A DNA stretch of 64,000 nt from Desulfocucumis sp964643075 (GCA_964643075.1 CAZXQO010000013.1:1-64000), one strand, 5' to 3'; positions 47,623 to 57,546 are shown, counted from the stretch's first letter. Program-made: numbers and translations. Notes: a model not told the origin generated them from the sequence alone.

Positions 47623-50247
47623 GTGGGATACACCCCTATGATGGAGCAATATCTGCAGATCAAACAGAACCACCGTGATACAATCCTTTTTTTTCGTTTG
47701 GGCGATTTTTATGAAATGTTTTTCGATGACGCGGTATTGGCTTCAAAGGAACTGGAAATTACCCTTACCGGGCGTGAGGCTGGTGAAAAGGGCAGGGTGC
47801 CCATGTGCGGGGTACCGTACCACGCCGCAGACAATTATATTACCCGGTTGATTAAAAAGGGTTATAAGGTTGCCATTTGCGAACAGGTGGAAGACCCCGC
47901 CGCCGCCAAAGGAATTGTTAGGCGTGAGGTCGTTAGAATAGTTACTCCGGGCACAGTTCTGGAAGGTCAGACCCTGGAGGAAAAAAACAATAATTATATA
48001 GTTGCACTGTCCCCTGCGGGGGAATATATAGGTCTGGCCGTGGCCGATATATCCACCGGGCTTTTCCAGGCCACCCAATATAGCGGGGATGCAGCTGCAA
48101 CAATGTTGATGGATGAACTTGCCAGATTAAACCCTGCAGAAATACTGATTTCTGCCGATCAGATGCAGACTGCTCTGGCCGGAGATATTAGATCGAGAAT
48201 AAAAGCCACTGTTACCGCCGCGGAACCTTCCCTGTTCGCCCCGGAGGCGGCTAGGAGAAAGCTGAAAACAGTTTCCAGCGCCGGTAGGCCAATTAATACA
48301 TTCGACAGTATGTCACAAACAGTTTCGGCGGCAGGTGCACTGCTGGCTTACATTGAGGAAACCCAGAAAAAGGAATTGACCTTTTTTCAGGACTTGCAAC
48401 TATATTCCGGCGGCGATTTTATGCTGCTGGATGCTGTTACCAGAAAAAACCTTGAGCTGACAGCCTCTATAAAAGACGGTGGACGATGGGGAACGCTCCT
48501 GTGGGTGCTGGATCATACCCGCACCGCCATGGGCGGCAGGCTTTTAAAAGACTGGCTGGAGAGGCCCCTTTTACTGATCGGGGAAATAGAAAAACGACTG
48601 TCTGCAGTGGAAGAGATGTCCACAAATTTATTTGCCAGGCACGAGCTGAGCAAATGTTTGGAAGAGGTTTATGATCTGGAGAGACTGATTTCCAGGGTAC
48701 TGTTCGGCAGCGCTAACGCCAGGGACCTGCTGGCCCTGAAAAATTCACTGGCGGTTTTACCTCGAGTAAAAAATATACTTGAAGGAGCATTATCCGGCCT
48801 TTTTATTGAATATTTCCACAAAACCGACCCTCTGGAAGATATACACAAGGAGCTGGAGGATGCCCTACGCGAGGATCCTCCGGTGTCGGTGAGGGAAGGC
48901 TCCCTGATTAAAGACGGATATCACCCCGAGGTTGACAGGCTACGCTTTGCCTCCAGGGAAGGGCGGGGCTGGCTGGCCGGACTGGAAGCCGGAGAGAGGG
49001 AACGTACGGGCATTAAGTCCCTGAAAATAGGATTTAATAAAGTGTTCGGCTACTATATAGAAATAACCAAATCTAATCTGGGACTGGTGCCTGATGACTA
49101 TATCAGGCGGCAAACGCTGGCCAACGCCGAAAGATATATAACACCAAGTTTAAAGGAAATGGAAGACCTCATACTGGGAGCAGAAGACAGGCTCACCCAA
49201 CTGGAATACGCCATTTTTAACGGGCTCAGGGAAAGGGTGGCGGTGGCGGCGGATCGGATTCTAACCACTGCCTCGGCCATGGCCGGTATCGATTGTATAA
49301 TTTCCCTGGCCGAAACGGCAATCAAGGAGAATTACATCAGGCCTGGAATTGGTAATGATGGCAGAATTTCAATACGCGAAGGCAGACACCCGGTGGTGGA
49401 AAAAGTCCTGGGACCCGGTGAGTTCGTGCCCAACGACATTGAACTGGACGGGGAACAAAAGCTGGTTCTGCTTACAGGTCCGAACATGGCTGGCAAAAGC
49501 ACCTATATGCGTCAAGTGGCGCTGTTGGTTTTGATGGCTCAGATCGGAAGCTTCGTGCCGGCCCGGGAGGCTGACATCGGCGTAGTGGACAGGATTTTTA
49601 CCAGGGTGGGGGCTGCTGACGACCTGGCTGGCGGTCAGAGCACTTTCATGGTTGAAATGAAAGAATGCCAGGTTATAGTATCAGGCGCGGGCGAGAACAG
49701 CCTGATTATCATGGATGAAGTCGGACGGGGCACCAGCACCTATGATGGTATCAGCATTGCCAGGGCGCTGGTTGAATATATAGTAAACAATATAGGCGCC
49801 AAAACAATTTTTTCCACCCATTATCATGAGTTAACAGATCTTGAGTGTATGCCGGGAGTTAATAATTTTACAGTACTGGTAAGGGAAGAGGAAGACAATA
49901 TATATTTTTTGCGCAAAGTTATACCGGGTTGCGCCGATGAAAGTTACGGTATTCACGTGGCGGCGCTGGCCGGCCTGCCAGCTGAAATAATCACCAGGGC
50001 CAGATCCAACCTGTACGAGCTGGAAGGTGGTAACGGTCCTAAAAAGACGACTGACGGTATATACCCGGAAAGAGTAAAACCACCGGCTGCAGATGCTATA
50101 ACAAATATTGCAGGAGAAGCCATACTAAAAGAATTGTCTGCCATAGACATATTGCGCATTACTCCCCTGGAGGCTATCAACATACTGGCTGATTGGCAAA
50201 AAAGACAACAGTCCGTAAGAAAGAAAAATACGCTTTCCGGCTCGTAA
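47623..50247 (+). CDS. mutS: DNA mismatch repair protein MutS
   Basis: 874 residues. The N-terminal mismatch-binding domain has FFRLGDFYEMFFDDA, the FYE mismatch-wedge motif, and the ATPase shows TGPNMAGKSTYMRQVALL, the Walker B IIMDEVGRGTSTYDG and FSTHYHEL. It recognises mismatches and recruits MutL, encoded 3.1 kb downstream. GTG 47623 is chosen with AGGAGGGAT about 7 bases upstream; TTG 47617 is too close to that SD. Two unrelated genes separate it from mutL. Confidence 0.96.
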   Translation: MGYTPMMEQYLQIKQNHRDTILFFRLGDFYEMFFDDAVLASKELEITLTGREAGEKGRVPMCGVPYHAADNYITRLIKKGYKVAICEQVEDPAAAKGIVRREVVRIVTPGTVLEGQTLEEKNNNYIVALSPAGEYIGLAVADISTGLFQATQYSGDAAATMLMDELARLNPAEILISADQMQTALAGDIRSRIKATVTAAEPSLFAPEAARRKLKTVSSAGRPINTFDSMSQTVSAAGALLAYIEETQKKELTFFQDLQLYSGGDFMLLDAVTRKNLELTASIKDGGRWGTLLWVLDHTRTAMGGRLLKDWLERPLLLIGEIEKRLSAVEEMSTNLFARHELSKCLEEVYDLERLISRVLFGSANARDLLALKNSLAVLPRVKNILEGALSGLFIEYFHKTDPLEDIHKELEDALREDPPVSVREGSLIKDGYHPEVDRLRFASREGRGWLAGLEAGERERTGIKSLKIGFNKVFGYYIEITKSNLGLVPDDYIRRQTLANAERYITPSLKEMEDLILGAEDRLTQLEYAIFNGLRERVAVAADRILTTASAMAGIDCIISLAETAIKENYIRPGIGNDGRISIREGRHPVVEKVLGPGEFVPNDIELDGEQKLVLLTGPNMAGKSTYMRQVALLVLMAQIGSFVPAREADIGVVDRIFTRVGAADDLAGGQSTFMVEMKECQVIVSGAGENSLIIMDEVGRGTSTYDGISIARALVEYIVNNIGAKTIFSTHYHELTDLECMPGVNNFTVLVREEEDNIYFLRKVIPGCADESYGIHVAALAGLPAEIITRARSNLYELEGGNGPKKTTDGIYPERVKPPAADAITNIAGEAILKELSAIDILRITPLEAINILADWQKRQQSVRKKNTLSGS

Positions 50248-50265
50248 AGGTAGGTGGTTGGACCA

Positions 50266-51954
50266 GTGTATATCGGGGTTGATGTGGGAGGAACATGTAC
50301 CGATGCGGTACTGCTCGACAAGGGACTGGTAAAAGCTACCGCCAAGGTGCCTACCAGAGCAGATTTACTATCTTCTCTGCTGGAAGCCCTGGACGTAATC
50401 ATGAAGGGTACTCCGGCAGAATTAATTAAGAGGGTAGTATTAAGCACTACCATGATTACAAATCTAATAGCCGAGAGAAAATTTGACCCGGTCGGCTTGA
50501 TTCTTATTCCCGGGCCTGGCTTAAACCATGATTATTACCATTACGATACGGATACGCATATTATTTCCGGTGTTATTGATTACCGGGGACGTGAAATAGT
50601 AGCACTCAACGAGGCAGAAATAGATCTGGCCGTAAACAAACTGGCGGTGGCGGGTTATAAAAAGGTAGCTGTGGTGGGTAAATTCTCCCAGCGCAACAAT
50701 GCCCACGAAAATCACGTGGCTTCAGTAATAAAAGGAAAATACCCCGACTGGCAGGTAGAAATTGGCCACAAGGTCGCCGGTCAGCTTAATTTCCCACGCC
50801 GGGTGGTTTCTGCCATGTTAACCTGCGCTACCAGGGACAAATATGAATTTTTTGTTAATTCAGCGCTCACCGCCATTGATCAGCGGGGGATAAAAACATC
50901 GGTGTTTATATTAAAAGCCGATGGTGGGACACTGCCCCTTTCAACATCCAAAGAGGTTCCCATTGAAACCATCTATAGCGGCCCGGCTGCCAGTACCCTT
51001 GGGGTGCAGGCTCTTATCCCGCCGGGAGAAACGGCGGTGGTGGTGGATATAGGGGGTACTACCACAGATTTGGCCCTCATTTTAAGCGGCCAGCCCCTGC
51101 TGGCCCGCAAGGGAGCCAAGGTATACGATCAACGTACCCAGGTTCGGGCACTGGCGGTTAAATCAGTTCCGGTGGGCGGCGATAGCGTCGTGGAACGGGT
51201 AGGGAAGGAAATAATTGTATATTCTGAAAGACTTGGTTCTCCTTACTGCCTGGGCGGGCCGATGCCTACACCTACGGATGCCCTTAGAGTCATGGGCCTT
51301 ACCAACCTTGGGGACATCGACAAGGCCAGGGAGGCAATGAACCTGCTAGGGGATCCACTTGGCATAACGCCGGTGGAAGTAGCAGCGAGAATTATAGAAC
51401 TGGTGGTTAAAACTATCACCAATGAAATTGACCAGATGTATATTAGATGGGAAAAAAACCCGGCCTACCGTGTCTGGGAAGTTATACAGAAGATGAAGGT
51501 CAGGCCGAAAAAAATAGTGGGTGTAGGCGGCAACGCACCTGGTTTCGTGAGTCAGATTGCCGCCAGGATGGGTTGCTACCCGGTTATTCCTCCGTATTTT
51601 ATGGTGGCCAACGCCATAGGTGCGGCTGTGTCCAGGCCTACCCTGCAGGTAACTCTGCGGGCTGATACCGAAAGAGGCATTTACAGCATTCAGGAAGAAG
51701 GCTACCAGGGTACCATTGAAGATCGTCAGTTCAACGAGGAAAAAGCTCTGTCTCTGGCCAGGGAGTGGCTGACCAGGCGTTCGGTAAAATATGGGTTACA
51801 GGACGATTTGGGCGAGGTAGAGGTTACCAGAAAGGAAGTATTCAACATGGTGCGCGACTGGGTAACCAGCGGCAAGCTGATTGATATTTCCGTGCAAACC
51901 AAAAGAGGCATATTACACTATATAGGCACGGGGGTGAATTGCAGTGGGGATTAA
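50266..51954 (+). CDS. Hydantoinase/oxoprolinase family protein
   Basis: About 562 residues. Actin-fold ATPase motifs YIGVDVGGTCTDAVLL at the start and VVVDIGGTTTDLALI in the middle, plus KADGGTLPLSTS, are typical of the hydantoinase A/oxoprolinase superfamily. The substrate is not predictable. GTG 50266 is used, as the family begins close to VYIGVDVGG; GTG 50254 is 12 bases upstream and equally in frame. It overlaps the HDAC-like gene by 11 bases, so both are coupled. Confidence 0.87.
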   Translation: MYIGVDVGGTCTDAVLLDKGLVKATAKVPTRADLLSSLLEALDVIMKGTPAELIKRVVLSTTMITNLIAERKFDPVGLILIPGPGLNHDYYHYDTDTHIISGVIDYRGREIVALNEAEIDLAVNKLAVAGYKKVAVVGKFSQRNNAHENHVASVIKGKYPDWQVEIGHKVAGQLNFPRRVVSAMLTCATRDKYEFFVNSALTAIDQRGIKTSVFILKADGGTLPLSTSKEVPIETIYSGPAASTLGVQALIPPGETAVVVDIGGTTTDLALILSGQPLLARKGAKVYDQRTQVRALAVKSVPVGGDSVVERVGKEIIVYSERLGSPYCLGGPMPTPTDALRVMGLTNLGDIDKAREAMNLLGDPLGITPVEVAARIIELVVKTITNEIDQMYIRWEKNPAYRVWEVIQKMKVRPKKIVGVGGNAPGFVSQIAARMGCYPVIPPYFMVANAIGAAVSRPTLQVTLRADTERGIYSIQEEGYQGTIEDRQFNEEKALSLAREWLTRRSVKYGLQDDLGEVEVTRKEVFNMVRDWVTSGKLIDISVQTKRGILHYIGTGVNCSGD

Positions 51955-53320
51955 AAAAACCGGCCTGATATTTTTTCCGGCCTTTGACTGGGCCATTTCA
52001 CCCACGCACCCCGAACGGGAAGAAAGACTTTTATACACCAGGGACCAGATATTCGAGGAAGGCGTGGTGGATCTACCGGAAATTGAAGAGTTTTCACCCC
52101 GCCTGGCCACCATACACGACATTGCCAGGACACATTTTTGCATTCCCAGGGTACAAAGCCAGGTGACTGAGGCTCATCTAATTGCCTCAGGTGCTGCCAT
52201 GCTGCTGGGAGACAGAATTATATCCGGTGAATTGAACAATGGCTTTGCCATGGTCCGGCCGCCGGGACACCATGCCATGCGGGTGGTTCACGGCAACCGG
52301 GGTTTTTGCAACATCAACAACGAAGCAATTCTGGTGGAATATCTGCGACGCAAACACGGCATTAAAAAACTGGCTATAGTTGATTCGGATGTCCACCATG
52401 GTGATGGCACACAGGAAATTTTTTACCATGATCCGGATGTTCTTTTCATATCCTTTCACCAGGATGGCAGGACAATTTTTCCCGGTACGGGTTTCACCAA
52501 TGAGTTGGGAGGTCCGAACGCCTACGCCAAAACTATAAATATTCCCCTGCCGCCCGGTACCACCGATGAAACTTTTCATTATGTTCTGGATCACCTGATA
52601 ATGCCCATTCTTAATGATTTCAAGCCGGATTTTCTAATTAATTCCGCCGGCCAGGATAACCACTACACCGATCCTCTGGGAAGCATGCTCTTTACCGCCC
52701 ATGGCTATGCGGATTTCACCAGAAAACTAAATCCGCAAATGGCTGTACTGGAAGGTGGTTACGCCATAGAGACGGCGTTGCCCTATCTCAATCTGGCCAT
52801 ACTGATGGCCTTGGCTGGTCAGGACTATTCTTATGTCCGGGAGCCGGACTACCGGCCCGGCATGTTTAAGGAAAGGCCGGAAAAGGTGGAGCAGGTGCAT
52901 AAGATGGTGGAGTCCCTGCTGGATGTCTGGGCAAAGAAGGATGAATTTGACCGGGAGAAACTCTTTGGTAGTGGAAAGTTTTATCAGCGCAAAAAGAACA
53001 TATATTACGATACCGATTATATTGAAGAGGAGCAGTTGGAAAAAGTTCGCCATTGCGACCAGTGTCCTGGTTACATGCTCATTGAATCCGGGGCTAACCG
53101 CGGGTATGGCGAGCTGATCAGGGTGCTGGCGGTTTCAATCCCCTTTACCGCCTGTCCGGAATGCCAGACTGAGGCCTATGGGGTTTATGAACAGGGCAAG
53201 ATAGAGAAGAAGCATTTTGATTATATATATATGCAGGATAAATCCACCGACACCTATCTGGCTTATGAGAGGGACAAAGACCAGGAATGGGTCTCGGAGG
53301 GTCCGAAACCGGAGGTGTAG
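51944..53320 (+). CDS. Histone deacetylase superfamily protein with C-terminal zinc ribbon
   Basis: 458 residues. Residues ~5-330 are the arginase/deacetylase fold with RPPGHHAMR, DSDVHHGDGTQEIFY, FHQDGR and LEGGYAIE; the His-His and Asp ligands for zinc are intact. An extra C-terminal part has CDQCPGYML and CPECQTEAYG (about 370-420), forming a likely four-Cys zinc ribbon. Bacterial members act on acetylpolyamines, acetoin-related or acetyl-lysine substrates; here none can be chosen. It lies between mutS and mutL and has no SD problem at GTG 51944. Confidence 0.9.
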   Translation: MGIKKTGLIFFPAFDWAISPTHPEREERLLYTRDQIFEEGVVDLPEIEEFSPRLATIHDIARTHFCIPRVQSQVTEAHLIASGAAMLLGDRIISGELNNGFAMVRPPGHHAMRVVHGNRGFCNINNEAILVEYLRRKHGIKKLAIVDSDVHHGDGTQEIFYHDPDVLFISFHQDGRTIFPGTGFTNELGGPNAYAKTINIPLPPGTTDETFHYVLDHLIMPILNDFKPDFLINSAGQDNHYTDPLGSMLFTAHGYADFTRKLNPQMAVLEGGYAIETALPYLNLAILMALAGQDYSYVREPDYRPGMFKERPEKVEQVHKMVESLLDVWAKKDEFDREKLFGSGKFYQRKKNIYYDTDYIEEEQLEKVRHCDQCPGYMLIESGANRGYGELIRVLAVSIPFTACPECQTEAYGVYEQGKIEKKHFDYIYMQDKSTDTYLAYERDKDQEWVSEGPKPEV

Positions 53321-53322
53321 CA

Positions 53323-55191
53323 TTGCCCAGGATTACTATACTGGATGAGGCCACCGCCAACAGGATTGCTGCCGGGGAGGTCGTAGAAAGGCCGGCTTCG
53401 GCGGTTAAGGAACTGCTGGAAAACTCGCTGGATGCAGGTGCGGATAAAATAGATACGGAAGTAACCGGCGGTGGGTTAAAAAGCATTACGGTGGTCGACA
53501 ACGGATGTGGTATGGACGTTGAAGACGCCAAACTCGCTTTCCTGCGCCATGCCACCAGCAAAATATTGTATGCACAAGACTTGGAAAACATTCAGTCTCT
53601 TGGTTTCAGAGGGGAAGCACTGCCCAGTATTGCTGCGGTAAGCAGAGTTATTATGAAAACCAGGCCGCCCGAGTCTTTCAGTGGCACCGCCCTGGAGATG
53701 CAAGGCGGTCATTTGCTTTCCGTTGTTCCAGCCGGCTGTCCTGCGGGTACCAGCATCCAGGTGGTGGATCTGTTTTACAATACTCCCGCCAGGCGCAAGC
53801 ACATGAAAAGCGTCTCCACGGAGGCAGGACTAGTCAGTGATGTGGTGACCAGGACAGCAATGGCCAGACCCAGCGCTGGTATCAGGCTGTTCAATAACGG
53901 TCGCCTTGCTTTTCAGTCGGATGGCAGCGGCAGGCTGTTGAATGTGCTGGCTTCGGTGTACGGACCGGAAATTGCCGGTATAATGTTACCTGTTTACCTG
54001 GAGCAGGACGGCATTACTATTGACGGTTTTATAACCGGGCCCGGGATGCACCGCAGCTCCCGGCGGCATATCAATATTTTTGTCAACGGCAGGTATATAA
54101 GGAACTATATTATCGTCTCCGCCATAACCGAAGCCTGTCAGACGATAATTCCCCAGGGACGTTTTCCCCTGGCAGCTATCTCCTTAGTATTAAATCCGGA
54201 TACTGTGGACGTAAACATCCACCCCTCAAAAATGGAAATCAAAATAACCGGGGAGCAAAATATATACAGGCTGATTAAATCAGCAGTGCAAAAAGCACTA
54301 TTCACCCCTCTAAGTATACCTGTGGAGAAAAATATTGCGCCCCAGCCGCCCGAACCAGCCATGTCCGGCACCCCAGAGGGGAAAGGGCTTAGGGTAAGTC
54401 CGGCCGGGGAAAAAGATAGGTTTAGCTGCCCCAACGGGAGTGGCAGCATTATAGTAAATGAGAAAAAATATTCCTATCCCGGGACCCCGATACCGTCTCT
54501 ACCCCCGGGTTCTGACCCTCTTTTTCCAGTGTTTAGTGATGGTGGAGGAAGTAGCTCACCACTGCTTGAAACTACCGAAGCCGGCAACGCTGAATGCAGC
54601 CGGGAGGATTTGATTAGTTCACTTTACCCTATAGGGTTTTTGCCTCCCACTTATATGCTTTGCGGCGGCAGGGAGGGGCTTTATATTTTAGATCAGCACG
54701 CCGCCCACGAAAGGATATTATTTGAGAAATTCTACGATCTTTATAATTCAGGGGACAGCGGAGAACAGTACCTCCTGATACCCCAGACCTTGCACTTGAG
54801 CCACAGAGAAGCGGAAACTGCCAGATCCAATATGGATTTCATGCAAAAGCTAGGTATTAATTTAGAGGACTTTGGTGGAGAAACCATGATTTTACGCGGT
54901 GTGCCACCGGGATTGCCGGAGGGTAGCGAGAAAAGTTTTGTACTGGATGTGTTGGAGCAACTTGTTAAGCCAGCCAAAACAGTCAGCAGCGGTTCCTTGC
55001 ATTTTGCTGCAGCGGCAGCAGCTGCTTGCAGTGCGGCAATAAAATCGGGAACCAAATCATCACCGGCTGAAACTGTATTTCTTTTAAAGGAATTGGCAGC
55101 GGCAAAAAATCCATACACCTGCCCGCATGGCAGGCCGACAATTATATGCATTTCCACAACGGAGTTGTCTTCCCGGTTCAAAAGAACTTAA
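53323..55191 (+). CDS. mutL: DNA mismatch repair protein MutL
   Basis: 622 residues. GHKL ATPase motifs ENSLDAGA, DNGCGMD, RHATSKI and GFRGEALPSIAAVS; the C-terminal endonuclease motif DQHAAHERILFEKF, ACSAAIKSG and CPHGRP, so it is the nicking type of MutL. It has a Pro/Ser-rich linker at ~350-430. TTG 53323 is chosen because GGAGGTG is about 6 bases upstream and the family begins with ITILDEATANRIAAGEVVERP (parts). It starts 2 bases after the HDAC-like gene. Confidence 0.96.
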   Translation: MPRITILDEATANRIAAGEVVERPASAVKELLENSLDAGADKIDTEVTGGGLKSITVVDNGCGMDVEDAKLAFLRHATSKILYAQDLENIQSLGFRGEALPSIAAVSRVIMKTRPPESFSGTALEMQGGHLLSVVPAGCPAGTSIQVVDLFYNTPARRKHMKSVSTEAGLVSDVVTRTAMARPSAGIRLFNNGRLAFQSDGSGRLLNVLASVYGPEIAGIMLPVYLEQDGITIDGFITGPGMHRSSRRHINIFVNGRYIRNYIIVSAITEACQTIIPQGRFPLAAISLVLNPDTVDVNIHPSKMEIKITGEQNIYRLIKSAVQKALFTPLSIPVEKNIAPQPPEPAMSGTPEGKGLRVSPAGEKDRFSCPNGSGSIIVNEKKYSYPGTPIPSLPPGSDPLFPVFSDGGGSSSPLLETTEAGNAECSREDLISSLYPIGFLPPTYMLCGGREGLYILDQHAAHERILFEKFYDLYNSGDSGEQYLLIPQTLHLSHREAETARSNMDFMQKLGINLEDFGGETMILRGVPPGLPEGSEKSFVLDVLEQLVKPAKTVSSGSLHFAAAAAAACSAAIKSGTKSSPAETVFLLKELAAAKNPYTCPHGRPTIICISTTELSSRFKRT

Positions 55192-55206
55192 TTTGTTTAG
55201 TCCAAG

Positions 55207-55366
55207 CTCGAGGTTAGCGGAGCCATGGGGACGGTTATAAGGTACGGGGACACACCTCCCTTTGGAGCCTGGCTTTGGGGTCGGAGGAATGTCCCCATAT
55301 CTCCGAAGCGCAGCGAAGGACCGAAGGGAAGACGATGGAACCGTCCCCGTGGCGTAGCGGGCATAG
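55207..55366. repeat. REP/MITE-like element with inverted ends
   Basis: The ends are inverted partners: GGAGCCATGGGGACGGTT near 55219 against GGAACCGTCCCCGTGGCG near 55337. Inside, GGGGACA...CCTCC pairs with GGAGG...TGTCCCC (about 55245-55296). It shares two blocks with the fragment at the start of the window. There is no transposase gene and no coding frame. Confidence 0.68.
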
Positions 55367-55407
55367 CGAAATAAGCAATATTATTTTAACGGAGTGATGA
55401 AAAAGTA

Positions 55408-56262
55408 ATGGCTGTAAGCGACCACGGCGAATTAAACGGAACTACCGGCTGCAGGCGCCGCATAACAGGGATAGTAACCACTGCCCTCAGCGAAAGCCCG
55501 GAATTAATCAGCCGGGCTTTGCTCGTAAGCCAAAAAATAAATTTCCCTTATATCGGGAGAAATAATAAAGGCATAAAAAAACTGGCGAAAGAATACGGTG
55601 TTACCGGGGTATTTGTGGTGTCCGGTAAAAGAATATCCTTTCATCTGGAGAATAGTGAGTTTTTTTTCCACCCCGGCATGGCTAAACTGCGTATAATGGA
55701 AATGTTAAAAGGGAAAACTGACCAAATGGTTAAGTCTATGGATATTTGCCCAGGGGATGCCATACTGGACTGTACACTTGGCCTGGGTTCCGATGCACTG
55801 GTGGCTTCTTATGCAGCCGGCCCGGATGGTACTGTAACCGGGCTGGAAAGTTCGCCGGTAATTGAACTGCTGGTCAGGGAAGGGCTGGCAGAAATGCGGG
55901 ACGAAAGTAAAGCTCGGATGATCCGGGCTGCGGAGAGAATAACGACAAAAAATAGCCATCACCTTGAGTTTCTTACCAACACCCCTGAAGGGACTTACGA
56001 TACAGTATATTTCGATCCTATGTTCAGACACGGCATAAAGGGCTCTCCTGCTATGGACGCCATGCGTCCGCTAACTGAATACTCGCCCCTGAGCTGTATT
56101 GTCCTGCAGGAAGCTTTACGGGTTTGCAGGAAACGGGTTGTGATAAAAGAAAAAAAGGGGAGCACAGAATTTGAAAGGCTGGGTATCCACAGGGTTGGCG
56201 GGGGTAAATACTCTCCCGTTGCCTTCGGCATTATTATAAAAAGGGGTGGTGGACACGGTTAA
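55408..56262 (+). CDS. Class I SAM-dependent methyltransferase, RsmJ-like
   Basis: 284 residues. The middle has ILDCTLGLGSDALVASYAAG (SAM motif I), VTGLESSP and the motif FDPMFRHG, resembling the DPMYP of RsmJ, which makes m2G1516 in 16S rRNA. An N-terminal domain of ~90 residues (ITGIVTTALSESPELISRALLVSQ, then LAKEYGVTGVFVVSG) is conserved in clostridial members. RNA specificity is inferred. A GGAGTGATG SD precedes ATG 55408. It overlaps miaA by 17 bases. Confidence 0.82.
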   Translation: MAVSDHGELNGTTGCRRRITGIVTTALSESPELISRALLVSQKINFPYIGRNNKGIKKLAKEYGVTGVFVVSGKRISFHLENSEFFFHPGMAKLRIMEMLKGKTDQMVKSMDICPGDAILDCTLGLGSDALVASYAAGPDGTVTGLESSPVIELLVREGLAEMRDESKARMIRAAERITTKNSHHLEFLTNTPEGTYDTVYFDPMFRHGIKGSPAMDAMRPLTEYSPLSCIVLQEALRVCRKRVVIKEKKGSTEFERLGIHRVGGGKYSPVAFGIIIKRGGGHG

Positions 56263-57229
56263 CGCTTGCGCCGGACATACCGTACCCCTGCTGTGTATTA
56301 TAGGACCCACGGCCACAGGTAAAACAGAAACTGCTGTGACAGTGGCGGAAGCAATCGGTGGTGAAATAGTTTCGGCCGATTCAATGCTGGTTTATAGATA
56401 CATGGATATTGGCACCGCTAAACCGACACCGGAAGAAAAACGCGGTATTCCACATCATATGATCGATATAGTTGATCCCGATGAAAACTTTACAGTTGCC
56501 GTCTATGCCCGCATAGTTTGTGAATTAATACCGGCCATCTGGAGAAAAGGAAAGGTTCCCATACTGGTGGGAGGAACAGGGCTTTACATACGCTCTGTAG
56601 TGGACGGCTTTAATTTTTCCGTAAGCGGGCCGGATATCACTTATAGAAAAAGTTTGGAAGACTACCTAAGTTTGAAGGGAGCAAACGAACTGCATGCCCT
56701 ACTGGTTGCCGTAGACCCGGATGCTGCAGCAAGGCTACACCCCAACGATACCAAAAGAATCATCAGGGCTCTAGAAGTTTTTCATCAAACGGGAAAACCC
56801 ATGTCCTCCCTAAGCAATAGCACTGTGCATACTGATTATAACCTGTTAATGTTTGGACTCACCATGGATAGGGAAAAATTATACAGAAGAATAAATGACC
56901 GGGTTGATCTGATGATAGACCGGGGACTGGTAGATGAGGTTAGAGGCCTATGGTCAAAAGGATATGACCAATCCATGACTTCTATGCAGGGGCTGGGTTA
57001 TAAAGAGATACTGTATTTTCTTAAAGGCGAAATGACATTGCAGGAGTCTTTGGATACCCTGAAAAGAAGTACCAGGAGATTTGCTAAGAGACAGTTTACC
57101 TGGTTCAAGAGGGACAACAGAATCAAGTGGTTGGATATAGACAATTATAGAGATAGCCGAGAAATAACCATGGAAATTATAGACGAAGCAGCAGGAAGAT
57201 TTAATATGACGTCGAACCCTATAAAATAA
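56246..57229 (+). CDS. miaA: tRNA dimethylallyltransferase
   Basis: 327 residues. P-loop IIGPTATGKTETAVTVAEA, SADSMLVYRYMDIGTAKPT, GIPHHMIDIVDP, LVGGTGLYIRSVVDG and FAKRQFTWFKRD are family motifs. It adds the dimethylallyl group to A37 of tRNA, the substrate of MiaB. Two adjacent GTG codons at 56246 and 56249 can start it. hfq follows after 30 bases, as in many bacteria. Confidence 0.95.
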   Translation: MVDTVNACAGHTVPLLCIIGPTATGKTETAVTVAEAIGGEIVSADSMLVYRYMDIGTAKPTPEEKRGIPHHMIDIVDPDENFTVAVYARIVCELIPAIWRKGKVPILVGGTGLYIRSVVDGFNFSVSGPDITYRKSLEDYLSLKGANELHALLVAVDPDAAARLHPNDTKRIIRALEVFHQTGKPMSSLSNSTVHTDYNLLMFGLTMDREKLYRRINDRVDLMIDRGLVDEVRGLWSKGYDQSMTSMQGLGYKEILYFLKGEMTLQESLDTLKRSTRRFAKRQFTWFKRDNRIKWLDIDNYRDSREITMEIIDEAAGRFNMTSNPIK

Positions 57230-57259
57230 GAAAAATATACCAACGGAGGGAACCTATAA

Positions 57260-57502
57260 ATGACTAAACTTCAGATAAATTTACAGGATGCCTTTTTAAA
57301 TCAGGTTCGAAAGGAAAACATTCCTTTAACCATTTTTCTTATTAACGGTTTCCAGTTAAAGGGAATGGTGCGGGGATTTGATAATTTTACAGTTATACTG
57401 GAAAGCGACGGCAAGCAGTTGATGGTTTATAAACATGCCATATCAACTGTAAGCCCATTGCGGTCGGTTAATACCTCTTTTTCGGAAACAAAACCAGTTT
57501 AA
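57260..57502 (+). CDS. hfq: RNA chaperone Hfq
   Basis: 80 residues. Sm1 (LQDAFLNQVRKENIPLTIFLINGFQLKG, parts) and Sm2 (MVYKHAISTVSP) motifs are complete, giving the hexameric Lsm ring. YKHA is the proximal RNA-binding motif (KH pair). The tail is short, as in Gram-positive Hfq. ACGGAGGG precedes ATG 57260. A terminator follows. Confidence 0.97.
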   Translation: MTKLQINLQDAFLNQVRKENIPLTIFLINGFQLKGMVRGFDNFTVILESDGKQLMVYKHAISTVSPLRSVNTSFSETKPV

Positions 57503-57518
57503 TCAAGCCTGCTCTTCA

Positions 57519-57546
57519 GGTCTCTCCCATAGGAGAGGCTTTTTTG
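57519..57546 (+). terminator. Terminator after hfq
   Basis: CTCTCC/GGAGAG stem with a CATA-type loop followed by GCTTTTTT; an alternative longer stem uses AGCCT/AGGCT. Confidence 0.82.
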
